A stretch of DNA of 64,000 nucleotides from Rhizobium sp. TH135 (GCF_002855515.1 NZ_PKRP01000005.1:186001-250000), one strand, 5' to 3'; counted from the first letter of the stretch, positions 18,497 to 26,289 are shown. A program made the numbers and translations. Notes: generated from the letters alone by a model not told the origin.

Positions 18497-18907
18497 CTAA
18501 TCCGCCGACCAATCCGGCTCGCCACGCAGTTCATCAAGCGCGCGGCGCTCCTTCTTCGTGGGCCTTCCGGCTCCAGGCGCCCGAACACCAGGCTCGGATG
18601 GACTGAAGGGCTTCTTCTCGGCCGGAGGCGTGAGATCCTCGTAGAGGAGCTTTGCTTCCTCGTAAGGGCCGCGCCGCTCGCCGGGCAGTTTGACGACCAG
18701 CACCAGGTCCCGCTCCGGCATTGCGATCTCAAGCTTGTCGCCAGGCTTGACCTGATGGCTGACCTGGCGAATTTTCTGGCCATTGACGCTGACATGGCCA
18801 GAAGCCACGCGCTCTTGCGCGAGGCTGCGTGATTTTGCCACACGGGCGAAGAACAGCCACTTGTCGATGCGCTGGCGCGAACCGCTTTGTGACTGCTTGT
18901 CGTCCAT
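18497..18907 (-). CDS. S4-domain RNA-binding protein, HslR/Hsp15-like
   Basis: Protein of 136 residues with an S4 RNA-binding fold at about residues 12-75 (RQRIDKWLFFARVAKSRSLAQ, then VSVNGQKIRQVSHQVKPGD). Hsp15 (HslR) recycles stalled 50S subunits carrying nascent chains; this is the likely family. The C-terminus is a charged, proline-containing tail (GAGRPTKKERRALDELRGE). Its start codon shares one base with the stop codon of the helicase gene (TAATG at 18905-18909), so it is translationally coupled to an RNA-helicase-like protein. Both may act on ribosomal or structured RNA. Confidence 0.9.
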   Translation of the reverse strand: MDDKQSQSGSRQRIDKWLFFARVAKSRSLAQERVASGHVSVNGQKIRQVSHQVKPGDKLEIAMPERDLVLVVKLPGERRGPYEEAKLLYEDLTPPAEKKPFSPSEPGVRAPGAGRPTKKERRALDELRGEPDWSAD

Positions 18908-21900
18908 TACTTCTTCAGCTGCTCCTTGAGAGCCGCGAGCTTGGCGAAAGGCGAATCCGGATCGATCGGCTTCTCCTTGCGCGGCGGCTTTGCCTCGAAG
19001 CGTGCGGGCTGCGACTTGTTGTTGTCGCGCTCCGGCCGCGGACCACGGTCCTTGCGGTCGCCACGATCCTGGCGGTCACCCTTGCCGGCAAACTTGCCAC
19101 GATTGTCGTCTCGACGCTCACCGCGATTGTCGGAACGGCGATCGTCGCGACGGCCTTCGCCACGCTTCTCGCCAGCAGCCTCGCCGCCTTCGCGCGGAGC
19201 CGGGTTCCGCTGGCCCTGCGGACGGCGATCGCCAGCCGGACGGCCGGTGCCACGCTGATTGTCGTTACGACCACCCGGACGCCAGAGAAGAACCGGCTTC
19301 GGCTCGGCCGACTGCTCTTCGGCAGCGGCAGGCTCAACCGCTTCAGCGGCAACCGCTGCAGCAGGCTCTTCAGTCACAGCAGCCGATGCCTCGCCTTCGA
19401 CAGATGCCTCGGCGGAATGATCGGCATCATCGACGGCGTCGTCGCTCTTTTCGGCAACCGCCGGAGCCTCAGCCGCTGCAGAGCCAGTCTGCGCAGCAAG
19501 GAAGGCGGCCGCCTCTTCGGCCGAAACGCTGTCGGCACGATAGCCGAGACCCTTCAGGATCTCTTCCATGTCGTCAGGCGTCGCACCCAGAATGGAAAGC
19601 ATGGCCGTCGTCGTCGTGAAGCGGCGGCCGTCATAGGCGCCGTCAGGACGTGCCGGCGAACCCGGCTTCCACTGCAGGAGCGGACGAATGAGATCGGCGA
19701 GACGCTCGAGGATATCGATGCGAACTGCGCGCTTGCCCAGGAAGCGGAAGCCGGCAAGTTTGTAGAACATGCGCTCGAAGCTCGGATCCGTGACGACGGA
19801 GGTACGGCCGGCAGCCAGCACCGGGATCAGATCGCCATAACCCGGCTTATCGAGGCCGTCGTTCTTCAGCGCCCAGAGCAGCGTGATCAGTTCGGCCGGT
19901 GCCGGCTTCAGCAGAGCCGGCATGAAGATGTGGTAGGCGCCGAAGCGCACGCCGTAGCGGCGCATGGATGCACGACCATCCTGGTCGAGCGTCTTGACGT
20001 CGTCTGCCACGTCACGGCGGAAGAGCACGCCGAGATTCTCGACGAGCTGGAAGGCGAGCCCCTTGGCCAGGCCCTGCAGGTCTTCTGCGCGGGAGAGGTC
20101 ATCGAGCGGCTTCAGCACGGTCGAGATGTGATGATTGACGTAGCGCTCGACGCGAGCAGCAACGTGATCACGGGCAATGCCGGTCAGCTGCTCGTCGGCA
20201 AGCAGAATGACACGCGGATGCAGGATGTGATCCGTACCGGTGAGACGGGCAACCGGGTCGCCGAGCCAGCGGACGAGACCATCCGAGCCGATGGCAAGGT
20301 CATTGTTGCCAGAAGCATGCAGGCGGGCAGCCCGCGCTTCGAACTCCAGCGCCAGAGCCTTGTATGCGGCGGCCTGAACTGCCTTGGCATCCGGACCTTC
20401 CATGCCGGAGATCGGCGTGAACCGGAAACCGGAGAGTTGTCCCATGGCATGGCCTTCCACGAAGACATCGCCGTTCACACTGATTTCAGCTTCCAACATT
20501 GCATTCTCTCTTAAGCGCTTCATGAGCACAGATGTCCTGCGATCAACAAAGCGTTTCGTCAACCGTTCATGTAACGCATCGGACAATCGGTCTTCGATTT
20601 CCCGCGTCTTTTCTTGCCAGTGTGTCGGATCGGCAAGCCAGCCGGGCCGGTTCGACACGTAAGTCCATGTTCTGATCTGGGCGATCCGCGCCGAAAGCGT
20701 GTCGATCTCGCCATCGGTCCGGTCTGCCCGGCGCACCTGTTCGCCGAGGAAATCCTCGTTCACGGTGCCCCGCCTGACCAAATCAAAATAGAGACTCTGA
20801 ATCAGATCTGCATGCTGTGCAGGCGTAATGCGCCGATAGTCGGGCAGCGCACAGGCTTCCCAGAGTTTTTCCACCCGTTCGGGTCGGTCCGTGATGTCGG
20901 AAATCTCAGGATAGCGCGACAGATACTCAAGCGCCTGCTGATCGGTCGCCGGCAGGGCGCGCGTCAGTCCTTCGACGCGGGGTACCGCATCAAGGCTTCG
21001 CTGCAGGCCGGCAATCGACGAGAAGTCGAACTTCTCCGTCCGCCATTGCAGAACTTTGACAGGATCGAATTGATGGGTTTCAAGCCGCTCGACCAGTTCC
21101 TCATCGAAAGGATCGACGCGGCCCGTCACGCCGAACGTGCCATCCTTGATGTGTCTGCCGGCACGGCCGGCAATCTGGCCCAACTCGCCCGGATTGAGAT
21201 TGCGGAACTGGTAGCCGTCGAACTTGCGGTCCTGGGCAAAGGCGACATGGTCGACATCGAGATTGAGCCCCATGCCGATGGCATCGGTGGCGACGAGATA
21301 ATCGACATCGCCTTCCTGGTAGAGGCCAACCTGGGCGTTGCGCGTGCGCGGACTGAGCGCACCCAGCACCACGGCTGCTCCACCGCGCTGGCGGCGAATG
21401 AGCTCTGCGATCGCATAGACCTCGTCGGCTGAGAAAGCGACGATGGCGGTGCGCTGCGGCAGGCGGGTAATCTTTTTCTGTCCCGCATAGAAGATCTGCG
21501 AAAGCCGGGGGCGCTCAACGATGGTGATGCCGGGCAGGAGCTGGATGAGGATCGACTTCATCGTCGCCGAGCCGAGCAACAGCGTCTCTTCGCGCCCTCT
21601 CAGATGCAGCAGGCGATCCGTGAAGATGTGCCCTCGTTCAAGGTCGCCGGCGAGCTGGATCTCGTCGATCGCGACGAAGGCGACTTTCGTTTCCCGCGGC
21701 ATAGCCTCGACGGTGCAGACGGAAAAACGGGCGTTCGGAGGGCTGATCTTCTCTTCACCGGTGACGAGAGCGACATTCTTCACGCCGACCCGCTCGACAA
21801 CACGGGTATAGACCTCGCGGGCCAGAAGTCTGAGCGGCAACCCGATCATGCCCGACCCGTGCGCGACCATACGTTCGATGGCGAAATGGGTCTTGCCGGT

Positions 21901-21948
21901 ATTCGTTGGCCCCAGCACAGCGTTGACGCCGCGGCCACTCAAGATCAT
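18907..21948 (-). CDS. SUV3/MgpS-type superfamily 2 helicase with long disordered C-terminus
   Basis: Large SF2 helicase of 1013 residues, resembling mitochondrial SUV3 RNA helicase and the proteins annotated MgpS in rhizobia. Walker A GPTNTGKT is at residues 13-20, followed by a DEIQ box (AIDEIQLAGD), motif III SAT (GSATMKS), and in the second RecA domain ATDAIGMGLN and QIAGRAGRH. After about residue 800 it becomes Ala/Glu-rich and then an Arg/Asp/Gly-rich low-complexity stretch (RRDDRRSDNRGERRDD and similar), ending in SPFAKLAALKEQLKK. The start at MILSGRGVNAVLGP is inferred from the domain boundary; an in-frame extension to 22080 exists and no strong ribosome site decides. Substrate unknown. 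Confidence 0.88.
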   Translation of the reverse strand: MILSGRGVNAVLGPTNTGKTHFAIERMVAHGSGMIGLPLRLLAREVYTRVVERVGVKNVALVTGEEKISPPNARFSVCTVEAMPRETKVAFVAIDEIQLAGDLERGHIFTDRLLHLRGREETLLLGSATMKSILIQLLPGITIVERPRLSQIFYAGQKKITRLPQRTAIVAFSADEVYAIAELIRRQRGGAAVVLGALSPRTRNAQVGLYQEGDVDYLVATDAIGMGLNLDVDHVAFAQDRKFDGYQFRNLNPGELGQIAGRAGRHIKDGTFGVTGRVDPFDEELVERLETHQFDPVKVLQWRTEKFDFSSIAGLQRSLDAVPRVEGLTRALPATDQQALEYLSRYPEISDITDRPERVEKLWEACALPDYRRITPAQHADLIQSLYFDLVRRGTVNEDFLGEQVRRADRTDGEIDTLSARIAQIRTWTYVSNRPGWLADPTHWQEKTREIEDRLSDALHERLTKRFVDRRTSVLMKRLRENAMLEAEISVNGDVFVEGHAMGQLSGFRFTPISGMEGPDAKAVQAAAYKALALEFEARAARLHASGNNDLAIGSDGLVRWLGDPVARLTGTDHILHPRVILLADEQLTGIARDHVAARVERYVNHHISTVLKPLDDLSRAEDLQGLAKGLAFQLVENLGVLFRRDVADDVKTLDQDGRASMRRYGVRFGAYHIFMPALLKPAPAELITLLWALKNDGLDKPGYGDLIPVLAAGRTSVVTDPSFERMFYKLAGFRFLGKRAVRIDILERLADLIRPLLQWKPGSPARPDGAYDGRRFTTTTAMLSILGATPDDMEEILKGLGYRADSVSAEEAAAFLAAQTGSAAAEAPAVAEKSDDAVDDADHSAEASVEGEASAAVTEEPAAAVAAEAVEPAAAEEQSAEPKPVLLWRPGGRNDNQRGTGRPAGDRRPQGQRNPAPREGGEAAGEKRGEGRRDDRRSDNRGERRDDNRGKFAGKGDRQDRGDRKDRGPRPERDNNKSQPARFEAKPPRKEKPIDPDSPFAKLAALKEQLKK

Positions 21949-22111
21949 GGGTTGCGTATTCAAGGACCGCTCCGCTTGCCGGGACCGCGCTTCTGCATTC
22001 CGGCACCCTTGGCCAACACATGGCGACGAACAGGGGCAAAGGCAAGGCGCTTGTGGCAAACACCCCAGAATTCCTCGCAAACCCTTGATCAGAATCAGCT
22101 TTCTGAATCAG

Positions 22112-22126
22112 GAACACTCTGCGAAC
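22112..22126. promoter_or_regulatory. Candidate LexA (SOS) box
   Basis: GAAC-N7-GAAC, which reads GTTC-N7-GTTC on the other strand, is the alphaproteobacterial LexA operator pattern. It is in a divergent promoter region next to a helicase gene. About two such matches are expected by chance in 64 kb, so this is only suggestive. Confidence 0.3.
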
Positions 22127-22177
22127 GAATCAGCGACGAATCGGTGACTCCGGCTGATTCAGTGTTTGTTCACGGCT
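22121..22177 (+). repeat. Copy A of a diverged 57-bp intergenic element
   Basis: Aligned without gaps to 23835-23891, 41 of 57 bases agree. The best block is GAACGAATCAxCGACGAATCG, and after identical spacing both copies carry GTTTGTTCAC followed by GCT one base later. Two GAATC sites are shared. Confidence 0.6.
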
Positions 22178-22306
22178 AGATCTGGAAGTCCCCTGGGCTC
22201 CGCCACACCAGATGCTGAATCACCCTCGGACCGCATCAGCCTTCCCAACGGCCAGTCGATGGAACAATCGGGAACATCTTCACGTTCCGCCGCCGAGGTG
22301 AAACTG

Positions 22307-23374
22307 ATGACGCTATCCCCGCCGCCCCCAGAATGGATCGGAAACAACGAGTTGGCTCAGGATTACGCCCTGATCCACGGAATGGTCATGGCGCCGTCCT
22401 TTTGGCGAACCTATGCGCCGGACGTTGTGCGAAAGTCAAAGAGCGCGGCCTACGCCCTGCCCGGCCATCACCCCTGGAAGCTCTCAGCACCGGGTCAGTT
22501 GATCACCCCCGAGGCGGTAGCTGCAGCCTATGCTGAGGCACTTAGGCGCGATTTCGGCGGCAGACCCGTCACGCTGATCGGCCACTCCACGGGCGGCTTC
22601 GTCTCGCTGCTGATTGCACGGCATTACCCCGAACTGGTGAAGTCGATCGTCTTGATCGGCGCCTTCGCCTGCGGTCGCTTTGAGGGCCAGGAGCGCCTGC
22701 CGGCCAAGCTTTTGCGCGTCCCTCGCGTCGGATACTTCCTGTTCCGCCAGTTCTTCCAGCGCTGGATTTCGACCAGTGAGCAGTTTCGCTGGGGCTCCGT
22801 CGAATGCGTTTTTGACAAGGGATGCCCCTGGCAGAACGATCGCGCGGTCGAGGCCATGGAAGATGTGCGGCTGCAGTTGCAGCAGGCGAGACCCGAAGAC
22901 ATCGCGGCCTGCATACATTTCATGTCGGCCACGACCCTGGTCGCGGATCTCCCGTCAATCCGCGTACCGGTGCTGAACATTGTAGGCGCCGATGACGCCA
23001 TCGTGCCGCCGGCACATCAGCTGCGGGTATCCAAGCTGCTTCCTCAAGTGCAGACGGTCCTGCTGCGCAATTGCGGGCATCTGCCGATGGTCGAGCATCA
23101 GACCCTGACCGCAAGCGCCATCAGCGCGTTCGTGGACGGCGTTGCCACGCTGCAGGCGAAAAACCGGCGCCCCATCGCAGGTAAGGCCGCAGCCCAAATG
23201 TTCCAGTTCATGCGCATGAGCCTGAACCGGACGGAACAAAGTCCGGCTGGTCGCGTTCAGACCGCACAAGACAGCATTCTGCACCAAGGCTTAGGAGAGG
23301 GCCCCCATGAGTACCATCCTCATCGTCATTCTTATTCTGTTGCTGATCGGCGCCCTGCCAAACTGGGGACATAG
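22307..23374 (+). CDS. Alpha/beta-hydrolase
   Basis: Serine hydrolase of 355 residues with an alpha/beta fold. The nucleophile elbow is GHSTGG near residue 95, the acidic residue is in VGADDAIVPP near residue 230 and the histidine is in NCGHLPMVEH near residue 258. The substrate cannot be told. The start MTLSPPPPEWIG at 22307 follows GAGGTGA with ideal spacing; upstream in-frame starts (22166 TTG, 22259 ATG) are weaker. The last 60-70 residues after the usual domain end are poorly ordered, and their DNA contains an EcfG-type promoter and the start of the DUF3309 gene in another frame. Confidence 0.85.
   Translation: MTLSPPPPEWIGNNELAQDYALIHGMVMAPSFWRTYAPDVVRKSKSAAYALPGHHPWKLSAPGQLITPEAVAAAYAEALRRDFGGRPVTLIGHSTGGFVSLLIARHYPELVKSIVLIGAFACGRFEGQERLPAKLLRVPRVGYFLFRQFFQRWISTSEQFRWGSVECVFDKGCPWQNDRAVEAMEDVRLQLQQARPEDIAACIHFMSATTLVADLPSIRVPVLNIVGADDAIVPPAHQLRVSKLLPQVQTVLLRNCGHLPMVEHQTLTASAISAFVDGVATLQAKNRRPIAGKAAAQMFQFMRMSLNRTEQSPAGRVQTAQDSILHQGLGEGPHEYHPHRHSYSVADRRPAKLGT
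23233..23257 (+). promoter_or_regulatory. EcfG (general stress sigma factor) promoter for the DUF3309 gene
   Basis: GGAAC at 23233-23237 and CGTT at 23254-23257 with a 16-base spacer match the alphaproteobacterial EcfG/RpoE2 consensus GGAAC-N16/17-CGTT exactly. The transcript would start near 23264, about 43 bases before the DUF3309 start codon. The site is inside the coding region of the preceding hydrolase. Confidence 0.7.
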
Positions 23375-23459
23375 CCGCAGCTGGGGTTACGGCCCGTCGG
23401 GAGGCTTGGGCCTCGTACTGCTCATCCTCATCATCCTGATGTTGATGGGTCGAATTTGA
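23307..23459 (+). CDS. DUF3309 family small membrane peptide
   Basis: Fifty-residue peptide beginning MSTILIVILILLLIGALPNW and ending in a second hydrophobic stretch (GLGLVLLILIILMLMGRI), with the short polar loop GHSRSWGYGPSGG between them. This is the DUF3309 pattern: two membrane helices joined by a Trp/Gly/Tyr loop. Its function is unknown. TTAGGAGAG lies about seven bases upstream. The first 68 bases overlap the end of the hydrolase gene in a different frame. The upstream EcfG-type promoter suggests it belongs to the general stress response, and it may be cotranscribed with the glycine-zipper lipoprotein 41 bases downstream. Confidence 0.85.
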   Translation: MSTILIVILILLLIGALPNWGHSRSWGYGPSGGLGLVLLILIILMLMGRI

Positions 23460-23500
23460 CCTGAAGTGAAAATCCAACTCGACATAAAAGGTATAGGACG

Positions 23501-23755
23501 ATGAAAAAGACCCTTCTGGCACTCGCATTGATCGCCCCGCTCGCATCCTGCACGGCAACCGAACGTGGCGCCGGCATCGGCGCGGCTTCTGGCGCAGTCA
23601 TCGGTGGCGTTGCTACCGGCAACGTCCGCGGCGCAGCCGTTGGCGCAGCAGTCGGCGGTGTGGCCGGCGCGCTGATCGGCAATTCCCAGGAACGTTCTGG
23701 CTATTGCGTCTACCGCGATCGCTACGGCCGCACTTACGAAGCACGTTGCCGCTAA
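23501..23755 (+). CDS. Glycine-zipper lipoprotein (Gly-zipper 2TM, outer-membrane type)
   Basis: Protein of 84 residues. A lipoprotein signal ends in LASC with the acylated Cys17. A glycine-zipper domain follows (about residues 23-62) with alternating GxxxG patterns such as GIGAASGAVIGGVATG and AVGAAVGGVAGALIG. The C-terminus (YCVYRDRYGRTYEARCR) has two cysteines that may pair. Such small lipoproteins are common in Rhizobiales envelopes and are of unknown role. AGGTATAGGA lies just upstream of the ATG. It is probably transcribed with DUF3309 and ends in a strong terminator. Confidence 0.88.
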   Translation: MKKTLLALALIAPLASCTATERGAGIGAASGAVIGGVATGNVRGAAVGAAVGGVAGALIGNSQERSGYCVYRDRYGRTYEARCR

Positions 23756-23768
23756 CAGGCATGCCTGC

Positions 23769-23805
23769 AAAAAAGCCGCCGGACCCCAGGTTCGGCGGCT
23801 TTTTC
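23769..23805 (+). terminator. Terminator after the glycine-zipper gene
   Basis: Stem AAAAAGCCGCCG / CGGCGGCTTTTT with an 11-base loop. A run of A on the left and T on the right would let it work on both strands. Confidence 0.85.
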
Positions 23806-24095
23806 GTGTGCGGAATTAACTTCTCGATCAAATCCGGAACGAATCAACGACGAATCGCGGACTGAGCAGTCTTCCCGGTTTGTTCACCGCTGTATGTTGT
23901 GGAATAACAACTGGTTAACCATAGGGCGCGGTGGATATTAAGAATTTTCCCGGCAGAAAAAGACGGTAATTCTTAACGGCCTAGCCGATCTTGCATTAGA
24001 GATCCTAAACGCTACGCAGTCTCGAAATCCTTCCCGCGATAGAAACGCAAGAGGCCGGCACTAGGCCGGCCCCGAGGCGAAACGCTGACGGTTGC
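23806..24095. other. Convergent intergenic region with structured, AT-rich sequence
   Basis: Both neighbours end here (glycine-zipper lipoprotein from the left, phbB from the right), yet the 290 bases are not plain spacer. They hold copy B of the 57-bp element (23835-23891), a small inverted repeat GTTGT-N6-ACAAC (23896-23911), a perfect 9-bp inverted repeat TTAAGAATT / AATTCTTAA with a 21-base loop (23938-23976) and, near 24052-24072, a GGCCGG hairpin beside the phbB end. No reading frame of note is present. An sRNA or protein-binding region is possible. Confidence 0.5.
23835..23891 (+). repeat. Copy B of the diverged 57-bp intergenic element
   Basis: This matches copy A (22121-22177) at 41 of 57 positions with no gap, including GAACGAATCAxCGACGAATCG and GTTTGTTCAC at the same spacing. 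Copy B keeps two of the GANTC sites (23841 and 23852). Confidence 0.6.
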
Positions 24096-24821
24096 TCAGA
24101 CGAAGAACTGGCCGCCATTCGCTGAAATCGTCGATCCCGTGATGAAACCGGCATCATCGGAAGCAAGGAAGACAACGCAGCGAGCGATCTCGTCCGGTTC
24201 GCCAAGCCTGCCGACAGGGATCTGCGGAATGATACGCTCGTTGAGCACCTTCTCAGGAATCGCGCGCACCATTTCCGTGCCGATATAACCGGGGCAAATG
24301 GCATTGACCGTGATGCCCTTGGCAGCACCTTCCTGCGCCAGCGCCTTGGTGAAACCGAGGTCACCCGCCTTGGCGGCAGAATAGTTGGCCTGGCCCATCT
24401 GGCCCTTCTGGCCATTGATCGACGAAATGTTGATCACGCGTCCGAAACTGCGGTCGCGCATGCCGGTCCAGACCGGATGGGTCATGTTGAAGAGGCCAGT
24501 AAGGTTGGTGTTGATGACCTCGTTCCACTGGTCCGGCGTCATCTTGTGGAACATGGCGTCCCGCGTGATGCCGGCATTGTTGACCAGCACTTCAACCGGG
24601 CCGAGCGCAGCCTCGACGGCGGCGATCCCGTCGACGCAAGCCTGGTAGTTGGAGACATCCCATTTGAAGACCGGAATGCCGGTCTCGGCTTCAAAGGCCT
24701 TCGCCTTTTCCTCGTTTCCGGCGAAGTTTGCGGCCACCGTGTAGCCGGCGTTCTTCAGAGCGATCGAAATCGCAGCACCAATGCCGCGCGTACCGCCGGT
24801 TACCAAAGCCACTCTGCTCAT
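24096..24821 (-). CDS. phbB: Acetoacetyl-CoA reductase (NADPH)
   Basis: Reduces acetoacetyl-CoA to (R)-3-hydroxybutyryl-CoA, the second step of polyhydroxybutyrate synthesis. It has 241 residues, the standard PhaB length. The cofactor motif TGGTRGIG is at residues 8-15, NNAGITRDAMFHKM is near residue 87, and the catalytic serine and YSAAKAG are near residues 140-155. The start MSRVALVTGG at 24821 has GGGAGGA five to eleven bases upstream. It is downstream of phbA on the same strand with a 150-base gap, so the two are probably one transcript. The polymerase phbC is not in the window. Confidence 0.95.
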   Translation of the reverse strand: MSRVALVTGGTRGIGAAISIALKNAGYTVAANFAGNEEKAKAFEAETGIPVFKWDVSNYQACVDGIAAVEAALGPVEVLVNNAGITRDAMFHKMTPDQWNEVINTNLTGLFNMTHPVWTGMRDRSFGRVINISSINGQKGQMGQANYSAAKAGDLGFTKALAQEGAAKGITVNAICPGYIGTEMVRAIPEKVLNERIIPQIPVGRLGEPDEIARCVVFLASDDAGFITGSTISANGGQFFV

Positions 24822-24971
24822 GCTGTCCTCCCCGTTTTTTCTGTATGGGTTCCCGTCTGGTTCCACCGCTGCGGTTCCCATCGCAACGGCATGACTTCGC
24901 CATCCCGGCTTCACGCCGGGACAGAGCTTTGTGATGTCAATGATGAGCCGGCGCCATCCTGGCTGCCCGGA

Positions 24972-26153
24972 TCAGAAGGCCTCGAGGCACATGGCAACGC
25001 CCATGCCGCCGCCGATGCAGAGCGTGGCAAGCCCCTTCTTGGCGCCACGACGCTTCATCTCGAACAGAAGCGTGTTGAGGATGCGCGCACCCGATGCGCC
25101 GACCGGATGGCCGATCGCGATCGCGCCGCCATTGACGTTGACGATCGACGTATCCCAGCCGAGGTCCTTGTTGACGGCGCAGGCCTGCGCAGCGAAGGCC
25201 TCGTTGGCTTCGACGAGATCGAGATCGGAGATCTTCCAGCCGGCCTTTTCAAGTGCCTTGCGGGAGGCCGGGATCGGGCCGGTGCCCATGATCTTCGGGT
25301 CGACGCCGGCCGTTGCCCAGGAAACGATGCGGGCAAGCGGTGCGATACCACGACGCGAGGCTTCCGCTTCGGTCATCAGCAGTGCTGCAGCAGCGCCGTC
25401 GTTGATCCCGGATGCGTTGCCGGCGGTCACTGTGCCTTCCTTGTCGAAGGCCGGCTTCAGCTTCTGCATGCTTTCAAGCGTCGCACCGATACGGATGTAT
25501 TCGTCCTGGTCGACGGTCACGTCACCCTTACGACCCGGCACGATGACCGGCACGATCTCGTCACGGAAGCGACCGGCGACCTGAGCGGCCTCTGCCTTGT
25601 TCTGGGAAGCGACGGCGAATGCATCCTGCTCGTCGCGTGTGAGCTGCCACTGGCGAGCGACATTCTCTGCCGTCGTGCCCATGTGATAGCCGTAGAAGGC
25701 GTCGGTCAGGCCGTCCTTGATCATGGTGTCGACCATCTTCAGGTCGCCCATCTTCGTGCCGTTGCGCAGATGCGCACAATGCGGCGCCATGGACATGGAT
25801 TCCTGACCGCCGGCAATGATGATTTTTGCGTCCCCGGTTGCGATCTGCTGCATGCCGATGGCAACCGCGCGCAGGCCCGAACCGCAGAGCTGGTTGAGCC
25901 CCCATGCCGTGGCCTCCTGCGGAATGCCGGCCTTCATGGCGGCCTGACGCGCCGGGTTCTGGCCCTGACCGGCTGTCAGGATCTGGCCGAGGATGACTTC
26001 GTCGACTTCACCAGCCTCGACGCCGGCGCGCTCCAGCACGGCCTTGATGGCGATGGCACCGAGATCATGCGCCGCGACGGACGACAGGGCACCGTTGAAA
26101 GATCCGACCGGGGTTCGGGCAGCGCTCGCGATGACGATGGACGGGGTGCTCAT
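24972..26153 (-). CDS. phbA: Acetyl-CoA acetyltransferase (beta-ketothiolase)
   Basis: Condenses two acetyl-CoA to acetoacetyl-CoA, first step of polyhydroxybutyrate synthesis. It has 393 residues. The acylated nucleophile is Cys90 (NQLCGSG), and the catalytic His349 (GHPVGAS) and Cys379 (TLCIGGGMG) are all in place. The start [17 protein letters not shown] at 26153 has GAGGAGA six to twelve bases upstream. It is followed by phbB. It is divergent from phaR, whose product is the repressor of this pathway, so the 224-base divergent region is the natural control point. Confidence 0.96.
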   Translation of the reverse strand: MSTPSIVIASAARTPVGSFNGALSSVAAHDLGAIAIKAVLERAGVEAGEVDEVILGQILTAGQGQNPARQAAMKAGIPQEATAWGLNQLCGSGLRAVAIGMQQIATGDAKIIIAGGQESMSMAPHCAHLRNGTKMGDLKMVDTMIKDGLTDAFYGYHMGTTAENVARQWQLTRDEQDAFAVASQNKAEAAQVAGRFRDEIVPVIVPGRKGDVTVDQDEYIRIGATLESMQKLKPAFDKEGTVTAGNASGINDGAAAALLMTEAEASRRGIAPLARIVSWATAGVDPKIMGTGPIPASRKALEKAGWKISDLDLVEANEAFAAQACAVNKDLGWDTSIVNVNGGAIAIGHPVGASGARILNTLLFEMKRRGAKKGLATLCIGGGMGVAMCLEAF

Positions 26154-26278
26154 GGACGTCTCCTCGGGTTTTGTGATTGAGGAGAAACTGACAAAGACTC
26201 CCGCCGGTGTCAAACAAGATAAACCCTCACTTCTCGTTCTTTGGTTGCGCTTCCCTGTCTTTCGTCAAATGCCGATCC

Positions 26279-26289
26279 TGCATCGCACA
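26279..26289. promoter_or_regulatory. Candidate PhaR operator between phbA and phaR
   Basis: CTGC-ATC-GCAC fits the PhaR recognition pattern reported in Rhodobacter sphaeroides (CTGC-N3-GCAG) except for the last base. It lies about 126 bases upstream of phbA and 90 bases upstream of phaR, a sensible place for repression of both. Confidence 0.4.

Larger units (their letters stand above)
21949..22306. promoter_or_regulatory. Divergent control region with a dense cluster of GANTC sites
   Basis: This 358-base region lies between the divergent helicase and alpha/beta-hydrolase genes. GANTC (CcrM methylation target) occurs at 22092, 22105, 22127, 22138, 22146 and 22156, six sites in 69 bases where about 0.3 is expected, plus one more at 22217. 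GAATCAG is repeated three times. The right part (22121-22177) recurs in diverged form at 23835-23891. No clear sigma-70 promoter stands out. If the helicase really starts at 22080, the left third is coding. Confidence 0.6.

Noticed and set aside
18829..20514. 561-codon plus-strand frame opposite the helicase C-terminus
   Set aside because: Arises from the low-complexity helicase tail read backward; no domain is visible.
23880..23990. Possible replication origin (TGTGGAATAA resembles a DnaA box, near AT-rich repeats and GANTC sites)
   Set aside because: Only one imperfect DnaA-like site is seen and the gene context (phbB, lipoprotein) is not that of the rhizobial oriC near hemE.
24477..26180. 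567-codon plus-strand frame opposite phbA and phbB
   Set aside because: Spans two real minus-strand genes and their spacer, so it is a shadow.
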